NCBI GenBank assembly: GCA_016280635.1
Contig: JAEEHC010000039.1
Span: forward strand, 1-64,000
Origin: Erysipelotrichaceae bacterium
Lineage (GTDB): Bacteria; Bacillota_I; Bacilli_A; Erysipelotrichales; Erysipelotrichaceae
Direction: 5' to 3'
Length of the DNA stretch: 64,000 nucleotides
Shown here: in pieces, positions 8,582-16,749 of the stretch
Layout: the number at the start of each line of letters is the position of its first letter
Position numbering within the stretch: position 1 is the first letter of the stretch
The notes under the pieces: model-generated
What the model was told of the DNA's origin: nothing
What the model saw: the letters and a program-made list of their open reading frames with translations, nothing else
The model's database searches: none
Made by a program: the position numbers and the translations under genes

Positions 8582-9523
8582 ATGAGTTCATTCAAGGATC
8601 TACGCATAGTCGATAATTTTTATCAGACTTCTTCATTCTTCCCGATGCCGACGGTCTGCATCAGCACCATAAACCCGGACGGAAGTCTGAACATCGGGTC
8701 CTATTCCCTCTGCTTCCCCTACTACATCGCCGGCAAGAATCGCTACGCAATGCTTCTGGAATGCCGCAACACTTCCAATACCTGTCAGAATCTGCTGCGT
8801 ACCCATAAGTGTGCCATCAACTTCATCCCCGATGACCGCAAGACCTTCCGGGAAGCGGTACGTCTCGGTTTCCCCGGTCCTTCAGCGGAAAAGATGAAGG
8901 ATCTGAAATTCGAAATGGAAAAAGGCCAGGCTGATCCGGATGACCCACAGCGTCCCCCGGTCATCTCCAGCGCTTACCAGGTCTTTGAATGTACCTGGGC
9001 GGCTGAACTGGAGGGAGCTGACAGATTCAGGGTTGAAGACATCGACGACGGCCACCCCGGCCCCTACAACGACTTCAACGGCATTACTTCCAAATACGGC
9101 GCTCACTTCATCCTCTATGTCGACAAGATCCTGATGAAGGAAAAGTACTACGACGCCATCGTTAACGGCGTCAATAAGAACAGCTTCCCGCCGGTTCCGG
9201 TTGATTACGGTTACCGCGATTCCACCAATTTCTGGTATACCCCGTTCCCGCGGCTGCGTAAACCGGTCGCTGAGCCGATCCCGGCTCCCAAGGAAGTCGA
9301 CCTGGCTTCCATCCGCTTTGCGGCCGACCGCGTTGATGATACCGTCAAGTTTACTGACGACGCCCTGAAGAACTTCGTCAAGGTCCCTCGGCCCTTCCTG
9401 AAGACCGTTCTCAACGGCTGCGTCGCCTGGGCCAAGGAAAACGACGTCACCCTGATCACCGACAAGGAAGTCAAGATCATCAACGACAAGCGCAATGCGG
9501 AAAAACAGGCCCGCAGGAAATGA
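8582..9523 (+). CDS. Flavin reductase-like split-barrel protein with PCP-reductase-like tail
   Basis: 313 aa. The first 200 residues resemble the FMN-binding split barrel of flavin reductase-like proteins (PMPTVCISTINPDGSLNIG, then SNTCQNLLRTHKCAINF). After a proline-rich linker, the final 60 residues (DDALKNFVKVPRPFLKTVL... VTLITDKEVKII) look like the small domain found on light-independent protochlorophyllide reductase subunits and on assorted redox proteins. Function unknown; an FMN-dependent oxidoreductase or flavin carrier is the best guess. SD AGGAG is ahead of the ATG. A strong terminator follows. Confidence 0.65.
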   Translation: MSSFKDLRIVDNFYQTSSFFPMPTVCISTINPDGSLNIGSYSLCFPYYIAGKNRYAMLLECRNTSNTCQNLLRTHKCAINFIPDDRKTFREAVRLGFPGPSAEKMKDLKFEMEKGQADPDDPQRPPVISSAYQVFECTWAAELEGADRFRVEDIDDGHPGPYNDFNGITSKYGAHFILYVDKILMKEKYYDAIVNGVNKNSFPPVPVDYGYRDSTNFWYTPFPRLRKPVAEPIPAPKEVDLASIRFAADRVDDTVKFTDDALKNFVKVPRPFLKTVLNGCVAWAKENDVTLITDKEVKIINDKRNAEKQARRK

Positions 9524-9530
9524 TCCCAAG

Positions 9531-9557
9531 GTGCTGCCTCAGGCAGCACTTTTCCTT
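9531..9557 (+). terminator. Intrinsic terminator
   Basis: GTGCTGCC (9531-9538), loop TCA, GGCAGCAC (9542-9549), then TTTTCCTTT. Confidence 0.85.
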
Positions 9558-9562
9558 TGCCG

Positions 9563-9571
9563 TGTTATAAT
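9563..9571 (+). promoter_or_regulatory. Extended -10 promoter of esterase gene
   Basis: TGTTATAAT with the hexamer at 9566-9571, about 36 bases before the esterase ATG. There is no clear -35. Confidence 0.55.
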
Positions 9572-9607
9572 GTTGTCAGAACCAACGACATATGAAGGAG
9601 CCCAATC

Positions 9608-10507
9608 ATGTATAATTACTTTCACACCTATGATGACATGCCCAAATGGACCGATACCGCTGAAGGCGCCGAGACTATTGAGATTGATCAGAACGCTCTC
9701 TATCCCTGTGCCTATCCGCTGGTAAGATACGCCTTTAAAGATAATTACGAGCTGTTCGTCCGCTTCCTCTTTCCGGAAGGCCGGGATGAAAACCGGAAAT
9801 ACCCGCTGATCATTCATGTCAAGGGCTCCGGCTGGGAAGAGCAGCATCTGGAAGCAGCCATCGCCAACTTCGTTCCCTACCTGAGAGCCGGCTACGGCTG
9901 CGCCATCGTGCAGTACCGCCCCTGGCAGGTTGCCAAATACCCGGCTCAGGTCCTGGATCTGAAGACCGCTGCCCGCTTCATCCTCAGCCACGCCGCTGAA
10001 TACCCGATCGATACCAATAACATTTTCCTGGCCGGCGATTCCAGCGGCGGCCATACCGCCATCATGGGCTTTCTGACCTGGGGAGAACCGGTCCTGGACA
10101 ATCCTGAAGAAAGCGGACCGCTGCCCAAACTCAACGGTCTGATCGACTACTATGGTGTTACCAACATTCAGAAGCTGGCCTTCACCGAGACCGGGCTGCT
10201 GCAGCCGGACAACGAGCTGTTGCTGGACATGCTGTTTGAAAGAAGAGATGAAGAAGAATATGCTCAGGCCAACTTCGCCTGTTACAGTGAACTGCTGGAA
10301 GAACTGCCGCCGGTACTGATCCTGCACGGAAACAAGGACCGCCTGGTGTCTCTGGACCAGAGCGTTGATTTGTATAATGCCCTGAAAGCCCGCGGCGCGG
10401 ATTGCCAGCTGTGCATCATCAACAACGCTGACCATGGCCGATTCAGTTTCTGGCAGAAGCCGGTCACCGACCGGGTCCTGGTCTTCCTGAAGCAGCATAC
10501 TGTCTGA
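9608..10507 (+). CDS. Alpha/beta hydrolase, esterase/lipase family
   Basis: 299 aa. The nucleophile elbow is GDSSGGH (about residue 142), the acid is in LHGNKDRLVSLD, and the histidine is in NADHGRFSFW, giving a complete catalytic triad. VKGSGWEEQHLE near residue 80 is the oxyanion region seen in BD-FAE/carboxylesterase-like enzymes. It is cytoplasmic, with no signal peptide. The substrate is unknown; short acyl or feruloyl-type esters are possible. AAGGAG lies seven bases ahead of the ATG. It is a single-gene unit closed by a two-way terminator. Confidence 0.85.
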   Translation: MYNYFHTYDDMPKWTDTAEGAETIEIDQNALYPCAYPLVRYAFKDNYELFVRFLFPEGRDENRKYPLIIHVKGSGWEEQHLEAAIANFVPYLRAGYGCAIVQYRPWQVAKYPAQVLDLKTAARFILSHAAEYPIDTNNIFLAGDSSGGHTAIMGFLTWGEPVLDNPEESGPLPKLNGLIDYYGVTNIQKLAFTETGLLQPDNELLLDMLFERRDEEEYAQANFACYSELLEELPPVLILHGNKDRLVSLDQSVDLYNALKARGADCQLCIINNADHGRFSFWQKPVTDRVLVFLKQHTV

Positions 10508-10514
10508 GCCCATT

Positions 10515-10547
10515 AAACAAGCACCTATGAGGTGCCTGTTTTCTTTT
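10515..10547. terminator. Bidirectional terminator
   Basis: AAACAaGCACCT pairs with AGGTGCcTGTTT, followed by a T-rich tract on plus. It lies between the convergent esterase and XRE genes. Confidence 0.75.
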
Positions 10548-10549
10548 GC

Positions 10550-11125
10550 CTAAATGAGCCGGTAGGTCGACTTGCGATAAACGTGGTTGCCGACGATAAA
10601 CTTCCGGGGATCGACTTTCGCCGCCAGTTCGGTCGTACAGATGAATTCGCTGGAAACGCTGACCAGATACTGCCGGCCTTTTCTTTCTACCAGGTAGTAG
10701 GCGCTGCCGTCTTCCAGATAATCCGCAATCTGCATGATGCCGGGCTGAACGATGAAGTCCACCGCCGCTTCCAGAAAGGTCATCTTCTTTCTTCTGATCA
10801 GCGGGTAAATGGCCTCGGCATCCTGATTGCGGCCGTAGCAGGCGGCATCCCGGCGGTCACGGCATTTCCCCGTTTTCGGATATTCATCCAGATTGATCGG
10901 TTCCCTGATAGTCTGGAAATTGATGGTTTCGTCTTCCTCCAGCAGATAGTCGACGCTGACGCTCAGTAACTGAGAGATGGCTTTCAGATTATCAACATCC
11001 GGCATGCCCAGGTCCACCTCCCACTTGGCGATCGCTGAACGGGAAACCCCGAGCTTCTCAGCGCACTGTTGCTGCGACAGTCCGGCCTGTTTTCTGGCGG
11101 AACTGAATTTCTCTCCAAATGTCAT
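10550..11125 (-). CDS. XRE-family transcriptional regulator
   Basis: 191 aa. Residues 5-60 form a Cro/CI helix-turn-helix: LSQQQCAEKLGVSRSAIAKW, then MPDVDNLKAISQLLSVSVDYLL. The remaining 130 residues (KMTFLEAAVDFIVQPGIMQI, ERKGRQYLVSVSSEF) are not recognised and probably form a sensing or dimerisation domain. The SD is GGAGG. A palindrome CCGGTA-TCCG-TACCGG 16 bp upstream of the start may be its own operator. It follows dut on the same strand after 120 bp. Confidence 0.85.
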   Translation of the reverse strand: MTFGEKFSSARKQAGLSQQQCAEKLGVSRSAIAKWEVDLGMPDVDNLKAISQLLSVSVDYLLEEDETINFQTIREPINLDEYPKTGKCRDRRDAACYGRNQDAEAIYPLIRRKKMTFLEAAVDFIVQPGIMQIADYLEDGSAYYLVERKGRQYLVSVSSEFICTTELAAKVDPRKFIVGNHVYRKSTYRLI

Positions 11126-11140
11126 TTGAATCCTCCTTTC

Positions 11141-11156
11141 CCGGTATCCGTACCGG
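11141..11156 (-). promoter_or_regulatory. Candidate autoregulatory operator of the XRE gene
   Basis: CCGGTATCCGTACCGG is a perfect 6-bp inverted repeat with a 4-bp spacer, just upstream of the ribosome site of the XRE gene. Role inferred from position. Confidence 0.4.
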
Positions 11157-11245
11157 TATTCACAGCCACATCATAGGGCTGCAACCGGATGGGTACAAGG
11201 GACGGGACGTAGCAGGGATGTTACTATCTGTAACATTCTCCTTTT

Positions 11246-11674
11246 TTATTTTCCCGTTGAGCCAAAACCGCCTGCCTGTCTCTGGGTTTCGCTCAGTTCT
11301 TCAACTTCTTCGAATTCGGTGCTCAGGTACGGCATAATGACCAGCTGGGCGATTCTTTCGCCCTTTTCCACCATTCTCATGTGCCCCGAATCGTTATACA
11401 GAGCAACGATGATCTCGCCGCGATAGTCGCTGTCAATGACCCCGACACAGTTTGCCGGCCTCAGGCCGGCCTTGGTGGCCAGACCGCTGCGGGCAAAGAT
11501 GCCGCCGAAATAGCCTTCAGGTATTTCCACCGCGATGTCAGTCTTGACCATCGTAGTCCTGCCCGGCATGATCATTACTTCTTCGCAGCTGTACAGATCG
11601 GCCCCGGCACTGCAGGGTGATCCGCAGGTCGGTATGGTCGCCTTTTCACTCAGTTTCTTGATCTTAATCTTCAT
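11246..11674 (-). CDS. dut: dUTP diphosphatase
   Basis: 142 aa, trimeric dUTPase family. Motifs in order: SAGADLYS, ARSGLATKAGL, GVIDSDYRGEI, RIAQLVI and the carboxyl P-loop-like GGFGSTGK. It hydrolyses dUTP to dUMP, keeping uracil out of DNA. The ATG at 11674 is chosen because GGGAGG is nine bases upstream and the family starts there; upstream codons overlap the preceding gene. Its start overlaps the 3' end of the MazG-like gene by 11 bp, so the two nucleotide-pool cleaners are translationally coupled. Confidence 0.95.
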   Translation of the reverse strand: MKIKIKKLSEKATIPTCGSPCSAGADLYSCEEVMIMPGRTTMVKTDIAVEIPEGYFGGIFARSGLATKAGLRPANCVGVIDSDYRGEIIVALYNDSGHMRMVEKGERIAQLVIMPYLSTEFEEVEELSETQRQAGGFGSTGK

Positions 11675-12005
11675 TATTCTCAGCCTCCCGGTGAATTGAT
11701 CTCTCTTCGCTGAAGCCATCGGGATACCGCTTGGCCAGCTTGGCGATGTTATAGTCGAGGATGTCGGAGAAGTCGATCTGCAGATAAGTCGCCAGTTCGG
11801 CGATGTACCAGCAGACATCCCCCAGTTCCTCAATGATCTTTTCCTTATTGAACTGGTGACCCTGGTGCAGATACTTCTTGACCAGGTCGATGGTCTCCCC
11901 GGCTTCTCCGCACAGGCCCATGACCCCGTTTATCAGCATCTCTTCGCCATGCAGGCGCTTGCTCCAGGTCTTCATTGCCAGTTTCTGATATTCATTTACT
12001 TCCAT
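11664..12005 (-). CDS. MazG-like nucleotide pyrophosphohydrolase
   Basis: 113 aa, a single MazG-like domain. GLCGEAGETIDLVKK and IIEELGDVCWY carry the acidic ExxE and ExxD metal-binding residues. Such proteins hydrolyse non-canonical or excess nucleoside triphosphates. It overlaps dut by 11 bp, which fits a nucleotide-sanitation pair. It begins 4 bp after the stop of the upstream esterase gene, so three genes form one unit. Confidence 0.85.
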   Translation of the reverse strand: MEVNEYQKLAMKTWSKRLHGEEMLINGVMGLCGEAGETIDLVKKYLHQGHQFNKEKIIEELGDVCWYIAELATYLQIDFSDILDYNIAKLAKRYPDGFSEERSIHREAENNED

Positions 12006-12008
12006 GTT

Positions 12009-12617
12009 CTATTCCTCCAGAAGCCACCTGATGCCCTTCAGCATCCGCAATCCTGGCTCATTGAAATGTCCGCCCGGATTCATTTCCAGAATGCAGTCAT
12101 TGCCGTTAGCCCGCAGCCAGCCGTACAGTTCTCTGGTCTTATCTCCGACTGTAGCCATCAGCGGGTTGCGGCTGTTTTCTTCCCTGTCTCCCAGAGACAG
12201 GTAAACCTTTTTGTTTCTGTCTATTCCTGAGCCTTCAAACCACTCGTTGAACCCGGTAAACCAGAGCGATGACGAGCAGCCGGCAATACCGTCAAAATGC
12301 CGGTGAGCGTACAGGGCAAACAGCCCGGCCAGCGAGTAGCCGACGATGTGGCTGGTTTTTACTTCGTATTTTCTTTCCGTTTCCTTTCGAATCTCCAAAA
12401 GCTGCTTCAGCGTTTCCTCTGCCTTACCGGCAAAGCTCATCTTCCCCGCCTGCAGAGGCCAGGGAGACAGTTCGCTGTTCCAATCTTCGGCTTCCAGAAG
12501 CAGGAAGTTGGCTTTGATCTGGCCCAGCTGCTGGAAGAATTCCGCATCACCGTCTTCGCCAAACAGATAGATCATCCGGTCATAGCCCGGATCATTGATT
12601 AACTTGCGGTATTTCAT
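12009..12617 (-). CDS. Alpha/beta hydrolase (esterase-like)
   Basis: 202 aa. GYSLAGLFALY holds the nucleophile serine, FTGFNEWFEG is cap-like, and NPGGHFNEPG supplies the histidine; an aspartate in LGDREENS may complete the triad. The family resembles small esterases of the IroE/EstD type, but the substrate is unknown. The start at 12617 is set by a TATAAT box ending six bases upstream and by the lack of any ribosome site, suggesting a leaderless message. The same frame stays open further upstream, but that stretch lies antisense to the next gene and is not used. First gene of the esterase-mazG-dut unit. Confidence 0.75.
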   Translation of the reverse strand: MKYRKLINDPGYDRMIYLFGEDGDAEFFQQLGQIKANFLLLEAEDWNSELSPWPLQAGKMSFAGKAEETLKQLLEIRKETERKYEVKTSHIVGYSLAGLFALYAHRHFDGIAGCSSSLWFTGFNEWFEGSGIDRNKKVYLSLGDREENSRNPLMATVGDKTRELYGWLRANGNDCILEMNPGGHFNEPGLRMLKGIRWLLEE

Positions 12618-12623
12618 GGCTCT

Positions 12624-12629
12624 ATTATA
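12624..12629 (-). promoter_or_regulatory. -10 box six bases before an SD-less start
   Basis: TATAAT on the minus strand, then AGAGCC and the ATG at 12617. Likely leaderless transcript. Confidence 0.55.
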
Positions 12630-12710
12630 AACCAATTCCGGTTTTACTACGGGTGAGAGCAGTATTTTGTTGTATGATAAATATATAAAAAACGGAAGGA
12701 AAACCAGATC

Positions 12711-14399
12711 ATGAGCAAGGAAAACAAGCTGATCGTCTTCATAACCGGCCTGCCTGGTACCGGCAAGAGCTATGCCTGCAATCTCATCTGCCAGCGCTTC
12801 CCGCAGTTTGTTCCGGTCTCCTATGACCGCATCAAGGAACTTTTCTGGGATACCTATGGCTTTGACAGCCATGAGGAAAAGGTCGCCATCAATGACCGCT
12901 CCCTGGAATTCTACTACCGCTATCTGGATGAGCAGATGAAGCATCACAATGTCCTTTTGGCCGAATACCCCTTCTGCCAGCGCCAGAGAGATGAACTGGC
13001 CCGGCTGGTCAGCAAGAACGGCTTCAACGCCATCACAGTATGCCTGGAGGGTGATCTTGATGTCATCTATGACCGCCAGAAGAACCGCGATGAACACGAT
13101 CCCCGCCATCCCGGTCATCTGGGGGACGTCTATCACATCGAGGAATACGAAAAATACGTCAACGGACCGCACTATGACTATACCAAGGAACAGTACTGGC
13201 AGCTGCACAGCCACAAGGACTATCACCTGCACATTGGCAGGGAATTTGACATGGACGTAACCGACTTCAGCAAGATCAGTTACGATGATGTAATAAAGGA
13301 AATCGAACGCATTCTGGAGGACAACCCCATGAACAAACTGATTGAAATGAGCGAAAAATTCCCGCAGACCGTCTTATGGACGGATTCCTTCGCCGTTGAA
13401 GACCATCGCATCGGCCTGGAAAACGGCATGAGAGGGGTCACTACCAGCCCAACCTGGGTAAGCAAGATGATGTGTCTGGAGCCGCTGGAAAACCACCGTG
13501 ATCTGATCCTGATGCTGCATCATGAGCATCCGGAATACAACGAAGCCGAACTGACCTGGGCCTGGACTCTGCAGATGGGCCGTCAGCGCAGCCGGATCAT
13601 GCTGCCGCTGTGGGAAAAGGGCAACCCCCATGAAGGCCGCTTCTCCATTCAGACTTCCATCTATGAGTACAATAATTATGAAAGGATCCTGCAGATGGCC
13701 CGGGAAGTCAACGGCTGTGGACCGAACATGCAGGTCAAGATCCCCTGTACGGAAAACGGCATCAAGGCCATTGAACAGGCTACCTATGAAGGCATCAGCT
13801 GCATGGGTACCCAGTGCTACAGCGTCGATCAGGCTCTGGCCGCTGCCGAAGCCGTGGAAAGAGCTCTCAACCGGAGGGAAAAGGAAGGGCTGGCAAACGA
13901 CCGGCTCAACCCGATGATTGCCTTATTGCCGGGCATGCAGGATGACTCCGTAAAGGCCAATGCCGAAAAGAACGGACTGACAATTCATCCTGACGCCCTT
14001 AACTGGGCCGGCATAGCCGTAGCCAGGAAGACCATGAAGCTTCTGCAGGAAAGAAACTATCGCATCAGACCGCTGATCGCCTACTACCGCAGCATGCTGC
14101 ACTGGACCCAGTTCATCGGCGCTGATGTTGCCCTGAGCATTCCGATGCGCTGGCAGAAGCGCTTCGTCTTCAGCGATGCTGAAATCAGAGACTACTATCA
14201 CGACGAAATAGAGCCATGGAAGATCGAAGAACTGAAGAAGATCCCGCTGTTCGTTCAGGCCTATGAGGAAGGCTCACTGCGGCCGGCTGACTTTGTTCAT
14301 CTGGATCAGGTCGTCAGTACCTTCCGCTACTTCACTACCGAGTATCAGAAGGCAGTGGAAAAGGTGCGCGACATCTGCCTGGCTGATCCAACCAAATAG
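12711..14399 (+). CDS. P-loop kinase fused to transaldolase-family protein
   Basis: 562 aa in two parts. Residues 1-205: a P-loop ATPase with Walker A GLPGTGKS, resembling small AAA_33/zeta-type kinases. Residues 207-562: a transaldolase-like barrel with GVTTSPTWVSK, the Schiff-base lysine in MQVKIPCTENGIKA, and HPDALNWAGIA. Transaldolases move dihydroxyacetone units between sugar phosphates. At the junction, GGAGG (13316-13320) stands eight bases ahead of the in-frame ATG at 13329, so the barrel may also be made alone. deoC, another lysine aldolase, follows by 70 bp. The kinase substrate is unknown; a sugar feeding the aldolase is an inference. Confidence 0.8.
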   Translation: MSKENKLIVFITGLPGTGKSYACNLICQRFPQFVPVSYDRIKELFWDTYGFDSHEEKVAINDRSLEFYYRYLDEQMKHHNVLLAEYPFCQRQRDELARLVSKNGFNAITVCLEGDLDVIYDRQKNRDEHDPRHPGHLGDVYHIEEYEKYVNGPHYDYTKEQYWQLHSHKDYHLHIGREFDMDVTDFSKISYDDVIKEIERILEDNPMNKLIEMSEKFPQTVLWTDSFAVEDHRIGLENGMRGVTTSPTWVSKMMCLEPLENHRDLILMLHHEHPEYNEAELTWAWTLQMGRQRSRIMLPLWEKGNPHEGRFSIQTSIYEYNNYERILQMAREVNGCGPNMQVKIPCTENGIKAIEQATYEGISCMGTQCYSVDQALAAAEAVERALNRREKEGLANDRLNPMIALLPGMQDDSVKANAEKNGLTIHPDALNWAGIAVARKTMKLLQERNYRIRPLIAYYRSMLHWTQFIGADVALSIPMRWQKRFVFSDAEIRDYYHDEIEPWKIEELKKIPLFVQAYEEGSLRPADFVHLDQVVSTFRYFTTEYQKAVEKVRDICLADPTK

Positions 14400-14469
14400 G
14401 AAGCGAACCGGAAACCGGTTCCTCAGATGTTTGTGTTATCATATTACTGGTAAACCCGGGAGGTATCAT

Positions 14470-15147
14470 ATGTTAAGCGTTCAGCAATTAGCCAAGATGA
14501 TCGATCACACCCTGCTCAAGCCCTATGCCACGGATGATGATCTTAAGGAACTGTGCCGGCAGGCCCGGAAGTACAACTTCAAGACCGTTGCCATCAACAA
14601 CTGCCACATTCCCCTGTGTAATAAGGAACTGGAAGGAACGGACATTCTGACCGACGCGGCCGTCGGCTTCCCCTTAGGAGCCGCGACCATTGAAACCAAG
14701 GTCTTTGAGGCTGAAGACGCCATTGCCAAGGGAGCCGGTGAGATCGACTATGTGGTCAACATCGGCAAGGTAAAGACCGGAAACTGGGACTACGTCAGCG
14801 AGGAAATGCGCCGTATCGTCGCTGTCTGCCACAGCCACAACATCATCTGCAAGGTCATCTTTGAAAACTGCTATCTGGAAGATGCGGAAAAGCGCAGGCT
14901 CTGTCAGATTGCCGTGGAAAACGGCATCGACTTCGTCAAGACCTCGACCGGCTTTGGGACCGGTAAGGCCACGCTGGAAGACATCAAGCTGATGAAGGAA
15001 TGCGTCGGTGACAAGGTCGGCGTCAAGGCCGCCGGAGGGATCCGCCACGTCGAAGATGCCCTGCGGTTCATTGAAGCCGGCGCCACCCGGCTGGGGACTT
15101 CTGTCGGCATCACCGTCATTGAAGAATACATGCAGATGTGCAAGTAA
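14470..15147 (+). CDS. deoC: Deoxyribose-phosphate aldolase
   Basis: 225 aa. IDHTLLKPYAT opens the protein, EIDYVVNIGKVK and FVKTSTGFG (Schiff-base lysine) are the active-site strands, and VGVKAAGGIRHVEDAL carries the second catalytic lysine. It splits 2-deoxyribose 5-phosphate to glyceraldehyde 3-phosphate and acetaldehyde in nucleoside catabolism. GGGAGG is seven bases ahead of the ATG. Nearby nucleoside hydrolase genes fit nucleoside salvage, though they are in a separate unit. A GAACCGG/CCGGTTC hairpin (14405-14422) lies just upstream without a T-tract. Confidence 0.95.
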   Translation: MLSVQQLAKMIDHTLLKPYATDDDLKELCRQARKYNFKTVAINNCHIPLCNKELEGTDILTDAAVGFPLGAATIETKVFEAEDAIAKGAGEIDYVVNIGKVKTGNWDYVSEEMRRIVAVCHSHNIICKVIFENCYLEDAEKRRLCQIAVENGIDFVKTSTGFGTGKATLEDIKLMKECVGDKVGVKAAGGIRHVEDALRFIEAGATRLGTSVGITVIEEYMQMCK

Positions 15148-15174
15148 ACTGCTGCCGTTAATCGAAAGGAAATG

Positions 15175-15197
15175 AACTCTCCCTGTGAGAGTTTTTT
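15175..15197 (+). terminator. Terminator of deoC
   Basis: AACTCTC (15175-15181), loop CCTGT, GAGAGTT (15187-15193), then T-rich sequence. Confidence 0.85.
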
Positions 15198-15198
15198 C

Positions 15199-15226
15199 TT
15201 GCACAAGGCAAAGGGGGTGCTATAAT
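15199..15226 (+). promoter_or_regulatory. Promoter of ECF S component-coaX
   Basis: TTGCAC (15199-15204), 16-bp spacer, TATAAT (15221-15226) with the extended TGC. It leaves a 5' leader of about 70 nt before 15302, with only a short CTGC/GCAG hairpin and no riboswitch I recognise. Confidence 0.75.
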
Positions 15227-15301
15227 ACACATGGTTTTGTACTCATATCCCTATCAGGACTGCGAGGAGCAGATCACGGGAATGAAAACGGAGGTATTTA
15301 T

Positions 15302-15889
15302 ATGAAAAACGCAAATCTCAGAAAACTGACCGGAACAGCTCTGCTGACTGCCATCATCGTCGTCTTACAGACGGTTGCCAGCGGCATCAAGATCGGCCCC
15401 TTTACGCCGACGCTTTCCCTGATTCCCATCATCGTCGGTGCTCTGTTATACGGACCGCTGTCCGGAGCCTTTCTGGGCCTGGTATTCGGCGTCATCGTTG
15501 TCATCGGCGTCTTAAGCGGCAATGAGCCGATGAGCACGCTGATGTTTCAGACCAACCCGGTAATGACCGTGTTCCTCTGCCTGTTCAAGGGCGTCATGGC
15601 CGGTCTGATTCCCGCTCTTCTCTATAAGCTGCTCAATAAAGCTAACGATCTGGTGGCTACGGTCGTTTCCACCATCAGCTCCCCGATCGTCAACACCGGC
15701 ATCTTCTGTTTGGCCATCATGACGATCTTCCTGCCGATCACCCAGCAATTTGCTGATCTGCTTGGCTTCGCTGATGCCGGTAAATTCGTTCTGCTGGGCA
15801 TCGTCGGTACCAACTTCCTGTTTGAACTGGGCTTAAACGCCGTTCTGGTACCGATCATCATCCGCATCATCAGATTCGTAAAGAAATAG
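15302..15889 (+). CDS. ECF transporter S component, probable pantothenate type
   Basis: 195 aa, about six hydrophobic helices: TALLTAIIVVLQTVASG, LSLIPIIVGALLYGPLSGAF, LVFGVIVVIGVL and later segments, closing with the basic RIIRFVKK. This is the pattern of the membrane substrate-binding subunit of energy-coupling factor vitamin importers, which share a common EcfA/A'/T module encoded elsewhere. Ten bases downstream is coaX, pantothenate kinase, so pantothenate (PanT-like) is the likely substrate; that is inference from context. GGAGGT precedes the ATG. Confidence 0.8.
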   Translation: MKNANLRKLTGTALLTAIIVVLQTVASGIKIGPFTPTLSLIPIIVGALLYGPLSGAFLGLVFGVIVVIGVLSGNEPMSTLMFQTNPVMTVFLCLFKGVMAGLIPALLYKLLNKANDLVATVVSTISSPIVNTGIFCLAIMTIFLPITQQFADLLGFADAGKFVLLGIVGTNFLFELGLNAVLVPIIIRIIRFVKK

Positions 15890-15899
15890 GAGACTGTTT

Positions 15900-16664
15900 A
15901 TGTTACTTGCCATTGACATGGGAAACACCAACATTGAATTCGGCCTGCTGAATAACGGCAAGACCGTCTTCAGCGAACGGGTCAAGACCGATCTGGAAAA
16001 GACCGCTACCGAATATGCCGTCCTGCTGCATACCATTCTGGAGATCCGCGGCATCGACGCTTCTCTGATCGACGGCGCCATCATTTCCAGCGTCGTACCG
16101 CCGCTGACCACTCCGCTGAAAAATGCCGTTAAGACCGCTACCGGCATCACCCCGCTGATCGTCGGTCCGGGCATCAAGACCGGACTTAAGGTCAAGGTCG
16201 GCGATCCCAAGGAAGTCGGCGCCGACCTGGTCGTCGGCTCGGTTGCCGGCATGCAGATCTACGGAGCCCCGCTGATCGTCATCGACATGGGAACGGCAAC
16301 TACAGCCGTCGTCGTCGACAAGGATAACTGCTTCCTGGGCGGAGCCGTCATTCCGGGAGCCGTCGTCAGCCTCAATGCTTTGAGCAACAGCGCCTCCAAG
16401 CTGCCGATGATCGACATTGCCGCCCCCAAAAAGGTCATTAACGGCGGAACCGTTGAAGCCATGCAGAGCGGGCTGGTCTATGGACAGGCCTCGCTGCTGG
16501 ACGGCATGATCAGAAAGATGAACCGGGAGATGGGCTATGAGATGAAAGTCGTCGCTACCGGCGGGCTGGCCAGGCTTATCGTTCCCTATTGCGAAAGCGA
16601 CATCATCCTCGATAATGACCTGATGCTGAAGGGTCTGGACATTATCTATAAGATGAATAATTAA
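15900..16664 (+). CDS. coaX: Type III pantothenate kinase
   Basis: 254 aa. The ASKHA-fold phosphate motif LLAIDMGNTNIEFG is at the amino end, SVVPPLT follows, GADLVVGSVAG and VIDMGTATTAVVVD form the pantothenate and phosphate sites, and GGAVIPGAVVSLNAL is typical. It phosphorylates pantothenate, the first step of coenzyme A synthesis. AGGAGA lies before the ATG. Cotranscribed with the ECF S component, giving an uptake-and-trap pair. Confidence 0.95.
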   Translation: MLLAIDMGNTNIEFGLLNNGKTVFSERVKTDLEKTATEYAVLLHTILEIRGIDASLIDGAIISSVVPPLTTPLKNAVKTATGITPLIVGPGIKTGLKVKVGDPKEVGADLVVGSVAGMQIYGAPLIVIDMGTATTAVVVDKDNCFLGGAVIPGAVVSLNALSNSASKLPMIDIAAPKKVINGGTVEAMQSGLVYGQASLLDGMIRKMNREMGYEMKVVATGGLARLIVPYCESDIILDNDLMLKGLDIIYKMNN

Positions 16665-16667
16665 CGC

Positions 16668-16696
16668 TTGAAATGACCTTTCAGGTGTGATACTAT
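16668..16696 (+). promoter_or_regulatory. rpmE promoter
   Basis: TTGAAA (16668-16673), 17-bp spacer, TACTAT (16691-16696) preceded by TGA. Confidence 0.65.
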
Positions 16697-16749
16697 TTAT
16701 AAGCACTTACTTTGGATTGACAGGATATCCAAGGCGGAAGGAGAAAAGT

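Noticed and set aside
9539-10513. 324-codon open frame opposite the esterase gene
   Set aside because: It mirrors the whole real gene, lacks an SD and any motif, and arises from the codon bias of the true strand.
12618-13232. Upstream extension of the 12009-12617 esterase frame
   Set aside because: It is antisense to the kinase part of the fusion gene and not needed for the hydrolase fold; TATAAT sits right before 12617.
14400-14440. Terminator between the fusion gene and deoC
   Set aside because: GAACCGG/CCGGTTC can pair, but no T-tract follows; not called as a terminator.
15903-16706. Long open frame opposite coaX
   Set aside because: Antisense shadow of a clearly recognised gene; the composition is what reverse-read codons give.
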